DNA of 9,289 bases from NCBI GenBank assembly GCA_002320485.1, contig DCKW01000009.1:1-9289 (forward strand). The letters are read 5' to 3'. Both the position numbers and the translations under genes were made by a program. Below are positions 6,576 through 9,289 of this stretch, in pieces. Numbering within the stretch: the stretch's first letter is position 1; every line of letters starts with the position of its first letter. Origin of the DNA: Micavibrio sp. UBA1664. GTDB lineage: Bacteria > Pseudomonadota > Alphaproteobacteria > Micavibrionales > UBA1664. The notes beneath the pieces are model-generated. The model had not been told where the DNA came from. It did not search any database and saw only the letters and a program-made list of their open reading frames with translations.

Positions 6576-7833
6576 CCAGCTTTTCCTTTATATTTTTTTC
6601 AAATCCGTCACCTTTGGGAGTGTAGTAGGATTCGCGCTGCATGTCGTCGGGGAAATAATTTTGCCCTGAAAAACCGCCCTCAACATCGTGATCATATTGA
6701 TATCCGTCACCGTAGCCTTGTTGCTTCATTAACTTTGTCGGCGCATTAAGGATATGTTTCGGCGGCATCAGGGATCCATGCGTACGGGCACTTTTACGTG
6801 CACGATTATAGGCAACATAGACGGCATTTGATTTTGGGGCGGTGGCAAGATAGACAAGGGCTTGCGCGATGGCCAATTCCCCCTCTGGGCTTCCCAAGCG
6901 TTCATAAGCATTCCACGCATCAATACACATGGATAACCCTTGTGGCGAGGCAAGGCCGATATCTTCGTAAGCCATGCGTGTGATACGCCGTGCGAGGTAG
7001 CGCGGATCTTCGCCGCCGTCGAGCATACGTGCATACCAGTATAAAGCGGCATCGGGGTCCGATCCGCGGACGGATTTGTGTAGGGCGGAAATCAGGTTAT
7101 AGTGATTTTCATCGCTTTTATCATAAATGGCGGCCCGTTTTTGTATGATGGATGTCAAATACTCCGTATCAATTTTGTGTTTAGGTCTGCTTGCCAGAAT
7201 TTGTTCTGTCATATTCAACATATAACGCCCATCGCCATCGGCCATTGCAATGAGGGCATGGCGTGCATCATCGGTAAGTGGCAGGGGAGATGTTTCGTTT
7301 TCCGCCTTTTCGAGTAATTTATTCAAGGCAGGGGTGTCCAATCTATTAAGGACGAAAACACTCGCCCGCGATAGAAGCGCGGCATTCAATTCAAATGACG
7401 GATTTTCAGTTGTGGCGCCTATTAATAAAATTGTTCCGTCTTCAACCAATGGAAGAAATGCGTCTTGTTGTGCCTTGTTAAATCTATGTATTTCATCAAT
7501 GAAAAGTAATGTTTTTTTGCCGTCTTTGGCACGTTCGCGGGCTTTATCGAAAACTTTTCTCAAGTCGGGAACGCCACTGAATATGGCTGAAAGCGCTTCA
7601 AATTGCAGGCCGCTTTCCTCGGCGATAATGCGTGCGAGAGTGGTTTTTCCGCATCCGGGAGGCCCCCATAAAATCATGGATTGAAGGGAGTTGTTGTCAA
7701 CCATTTGCCTTAACGGTGCGGATTCACCTACCAAATGATCCTGTCCGATCACATCTGCCAGCGTTTGTGGACGCAAACGTTCCGCTAATGGTTTTAATGT
7801 ATCCGTCTCATCCTTGAACAAACCTGATTGCAT
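6532..7833 (-). CDS. rarA: Replication-associated recombination protein A, AAA+ ATPase
   Basis: RarA (MgsA; WRNIP1/Mgs1 in eukaryotes) is a tetrameric AAA+ ATPase related to clamp-loader subunits and RuvB. It acts at stalled or gapped replication forks and contacts single-strand binding protein. The 433 residues are full length. Visible features in order: PLAERLRPQTLADVIGQDHL (15-34), Walker A GPPGCGKT (57-64), Walker B LLFIDEIHRF (109-118), sensor 1 GATTENPSF (139-147), LLSRASVF (153-160, R156 the likely arginine finger), the lid helices, then the RarA-specific RGSDPDAALYWYARML (256-271), YEDIGLA (289-295) and KSNAVY (334-339). The C-terminus is basic (AARRNAKNNQK). The ATG at 7833 fits family N-termini, although no clear Shine-Dalgarno precedes it. 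A divergent membrane-protein gene starts 29 nt away, so the rarA promoter probably overlaps that gene. Confidence 0.97.
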   Translation of the reverse strand: MQSGLFKDETDTLKPLAERLRPQTLADVIGQDHLVGESAPLRQMVDNNSLQSMILWGPPGCGKTTLARIIAEESGLQFEALSAIFSGVPDLRKVFDKARERAKDGKKTLLFIDEIHRFNKAQQDAFLPLVEDGTILLIGATTENPSFELNAALLSRASVFVLNRLDTPALNKLLEKAENETSPLPLTDDARHALIAMADGDGRYMLNMTEQILASRPKHKIDTEYLTSIIQKRAAIYDKSDENHYNLISALHKSVRGSDPDAALYWYARMLDGGEDPRYLARRITRMAYEDIGLASPQGLSMCIDAWNAYERLGSPEGELAIAQALVYLATAPKSNAVYVAYNRARKSARTHGSLMPPKHILNAPTKLMKQQGYGDGYQYDHDVEGGFSGQNYFPDDMQRESYYTPKGDGFEKNIKEKLDEWAARRNAKNNQK

Positions 7834-7862
7834 AATGTAGATATAAGGCGTATTTTCAGGAA

Positions 7863-8495
7863 ATGCACCGTTTTTTTCTAAGTTTCACTCTTTTCACCCT
7901 AACAGTTTTCATCGGTTTTTTATGGTATGCATATGTTTTTTTGAATCCTGCGCAGTGGATTGCAATGTCTGCCGAAAACCAATTGATCGAGGATGGAACC
8001 GCCTTGGCTTTTGGTATTGCCGCGGGTTTGGCTTTTTTCGTTTTTTTGAAAAGAAAGACGAAAATATGGGTGTATTTTTCATCTTTGATGGCGTTGGCTG
8101 CCGCACGGGAGATGGATCTGCATAAAGAATGGACGAGCGATTCTATACTTAAATCAAATTTTTACCTGAAAGAGGGTGCCGGTATCGGAGAGCGCATCAT
8201 AGGTTTTCTTGTCATTTTATTGTTATTATTTCTGGCTTACCAAATGATACGTCGCGTGCCCGAATGGATTGCTTCTCTATGGAAATTTCAATCTACGGCA
8301 TGGGCTATCGGTATGGGTTTGGGTGCGTTGACAGTGGCAAAATGTCTGGATTCCATGGTGCGCTGGTTTCCGTTTATAGCTGATTTCAAGATCAATAACG
8401 GATCGTTTTTAGGTCTTATGGAAGAAAGCCTTGAGATGGTCGGGGCTGCCTTCTTTATATCCGTCGCGTGGATGGCAATTTGTAAAGTGCGTTAA
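7863..8495 (+). CDS. Polytopic membrane protein with REMDxHK and EExxEM motifs
   Basis: This 210-residue inner-membrane protein has unknown function. Five or six hydrophobic segments are visible: about 5-27, 46-62, 68-82, 112-130, 145-160 and 190-206. Conserved-looking charged residues lie at membrane edges: IEDGTALAFG (42-51), AREMDLHKEW (81-90) followed by LKSNFY (96-101), AKCLDSMVRW (159-168) and LMEESLEMVGAA (185-196). I recall similar proteins with a REMD motif and a late EE-x-x-E motif in other proteobacteria, but I know no assigned role. Acidic and histidine residues facing the membrane could mean a metal site or an enzyme, which is speculation. ATG at 7863 is chosen because it gives a complete first helix; AGGAA lies almost against it, so the ribosome site is poorly spaced. 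It diverges from rarA and its TAA overlaps the ferredoxin stop. Confidence 0.8.
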   Translation: MHRFFLSFTLFTLTVFIGFLWYAYVFLNPAQWIAMSAENQLIEDGTALAFGIAAGLAFFVFLKRKTKIWVYFSSLMALAAAREMDLHKEWTSDSILKSNFYLKEGAGIGERIIGFLVILLLLFLAYQMIRRVPEWIASLWKFQSTAWAIGMGLGALTVAKCLDSMVRWFPFIADFKINNGSFLGLMEESLEMVGAAFFISVAWMAICKVR

Positions 8496-8836
8496 GCCCA
8501 ATCTACATCCGCGCCCGGCACTGCGACAATCAGGCCGTCCAGTTCCTCTTCCATCATAATCTGACATGACAGGCGCGAGGTTTTTTTAAGGTCAAAGGCA
8601 AGGTCGAGCATATCTTCCTCGTCTTCCGATAATTCCCCATCCTCGGGCATCACCTTGTCCATCCAGTCAGGGTGAACCCACACATGACAAGTGGCACATG
8701 CGAGAGAACCGCCGCACACACCCTCAATATCGGACGCTAGCCCTGCCTTATGGGCAACTTCCATGACTGACAGGCCTTTGGGGGCTTCAATTTCCATCGG
8801 GGTTCCGTTACGGGTAATGAAAGTCATACTCGGCAT
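8492..8836 (-). CDS. fdx: Adrenodoxin-type [2Fe-2S] ferredoxin
   Basis: This is a small electron carrier of the adrenodoxin/bacterial Fdx class, whose members pass electrons in Fe-S cluster assembly or to cytochromes P450. Of the 114 residues, cysteines 41, 47, 50 and 91 give C-x5-C-x2-C-x40-C (CGGSLACATC, then SCQI), the ligand pattern of this class. The chain is strongly acidic (GELSEDEEDMLDLA at 67-80), the helix that docks reductases and partner proteins in homologues. It begins 2 nt after the stop of a cysteine desulfurase, with AAGGA about 10 nt upstream of the ATG. That pairing points to cluster assembly rather than P450 chemistry. An internal Met at residue 4 could also be the start. 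The stop codon shares TTAA with the convergent membrane-protein gene. Confidence 0.94.
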   Translation of the reverse strand: MPSMTFITRNGTPMEIEAPKGLSVMEVAHKAGLASDIEGVCGGSLACATCHVWVHPDWMDKVMPEDGELSEDEEDMLDLAFDLKKTSRLSCQIMMEEELDGLIVAVPGADVDWA

Positions 8837-8838
8837 TG

Positions 8839-9289
8839 TTATTTTGTCCTTAATCTCTCGGCAATTTTGATGTAGCTGTCGATGAAATTATTTACATCAT
8901 CCTGTGTGGAATTCCAACCTAAAGATATGCGAATGGTGGAGAGGGCATCTTCCTCGTTTAAACCCATTGCGGTCAGGACATGCGATGGTTTTGCAACTCC
9001 GCTGGAGCAGGCCGACCCCCCCGATACGCAAATTTTATCAAGATCCAGATTCATCATTTGAACAGTATTGGTCATGCCGCGACAAGTGAGTGAAGATACA
9101 TTGCCGACACGTTCAGCCCGTCGGCCATTAATATACAAATTTTCCAGAGATTGGGACAAACGCGCTTCCATATCGTTACGCCATGCTTCCAGTTCCTGAT
9201 ATCTGGACATGTTTGCTACCGCTATTTCGGCGGCCAGGCCCATACCGGCAATCCCTGCGACATTAACCGTTCCCGCGCGCTGATGTTTT
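8839..9289 (-). CDS. Cysteine desulfurase, NifS/IscS family, N-terminal part outside window
   Basis: This is the C-terminal part of a pyridoxal-phosphate enzyme that takes sulfur from L-cysteine, leaving alanine, and hands it as persulfide to Fe-S scaffolds. The frame is open to the right edge: 149 residues are visible and the ATG at 9243 is internal. At the edge is QRAGTVNVAGIAGMG, the conserved R-x-G-T-x-N segment that follows the PLP lysine. Further on are SGGSACSSGVAKPSHVL (89-105 of the visible part), whose C94 is the persulfide-forming cysteine, and IRISLG (119-124). The S-x-C-S-S-G loop is the group I (NifS/IscS) form rather than SufS. The PLP lysine itself is not in view. The ferredoxin follows 2 nt after the stop, suggesting a shared transcript for cluster assembly. 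IscS and NifS cannot be told apart here. Confidence 0.95.
   Translation of the reverse strand, partial: KHQRAGTVNVAGIAGMGLAAEIAVANMSRYQELEAWRNDMEARLSQSLENLYINGRRAERVGNVSSLTCRGMTNTVQMMNLDLDKICVSGGSACSSGVAKPSHVLTAMGLNEEDALSTIRISLGWNSTQDDVNNFIDSYIKIAERLRTK

Noticed and set aside
7250..7684. 144-codon + strand ORF inside rarA
   Set aside because: It lies antisense to the conserved AAA+ core of rarA and has no recognisable domain.
7814..7847. Possible + strand promoter (TTGAAC and TATAAG) for the divergent membrane protein
   Set aside because: The spacer is 22 nt, too long for a standard sigma-70 promoter.
1..9289. CRISPR array, tRNA, insertion sequence, phage or defence system
   Set aside because: No regularly spaced repeats, cloverleaf, transposase, integrase or defence-type domain were seen; the genes are mostly housekeeping.

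Overview
The window looks like an ordinary, gene-dense stretch of core chromosome from an alphaproteobacterium of moderate, slightly AT-leaning base composition. The pointers are the gene order rarA–(NUDIX)–crcB–rluC-type pseudouridine synthase, known from alphaproteobacteria; a MutL with the DQHAxxE/CNHGRPT endonuclease motifs; and an adrenodoxin-type ferredoxin beside a NifS/IscS-type cysteine desulfurase. A lineage such as the Micavibrio-like or other non-model Alphaproteobacteria would fit, but that placement is inference. I see no insertion sequence, phage gene, CRISPR array, tRNA or rRNA.

Layout. On the + strand, bases 2-3142 form a probable operon: a pentapeptide-repeat protein (cut by the left edge), mutL, and a small four-helix membrane protein that follows mutL by 3 nt. 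A 10-bp hairpin sits on the stop codon of that last gene. It is followed by an AT-rich gap (3143-3468) with several small inverted repeats and no convincing gene. Bases 3469-7833 are all on the - strand, transcribed right to left: rarA, a NUDIX hydrolase overlapping rarA by 44 nt, an 82-residue two-helix membrane protein, crcB, an RluC-family pseudouridine synthase overlapping crcB by ATGA, and an unrecognised membrane protein with a six-cysteine C-terminal domain. A + strand polytopic membrane protein of unknown function (7863-8495) starts 29 nt from rarA and diverges from it. Its stop codon overlaps that of a - strand [2Fe-2S] ferredoxin, which lies 2 nt downstream of a cysteine desulfurase cut by the right edge.

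How the genes relate. MutL (mismatch repair) and RarA (stalled-fork processing) are genome maintenance. Cysteine desulfurase and ferredoxin supply sulfur and probably electrons for Fe-S cluster assembly. CrcB exports fluoride. The pseudouridine synthase modifies 23S rRNA. No single new system joins them. The points most worth a second look are an 8-bp perfect hairpin that includes part of the crcB start codon, the terminator-like hairpin at 3121-3152 that is oriented for the opposite strand, and four membrane proteins I could not name.
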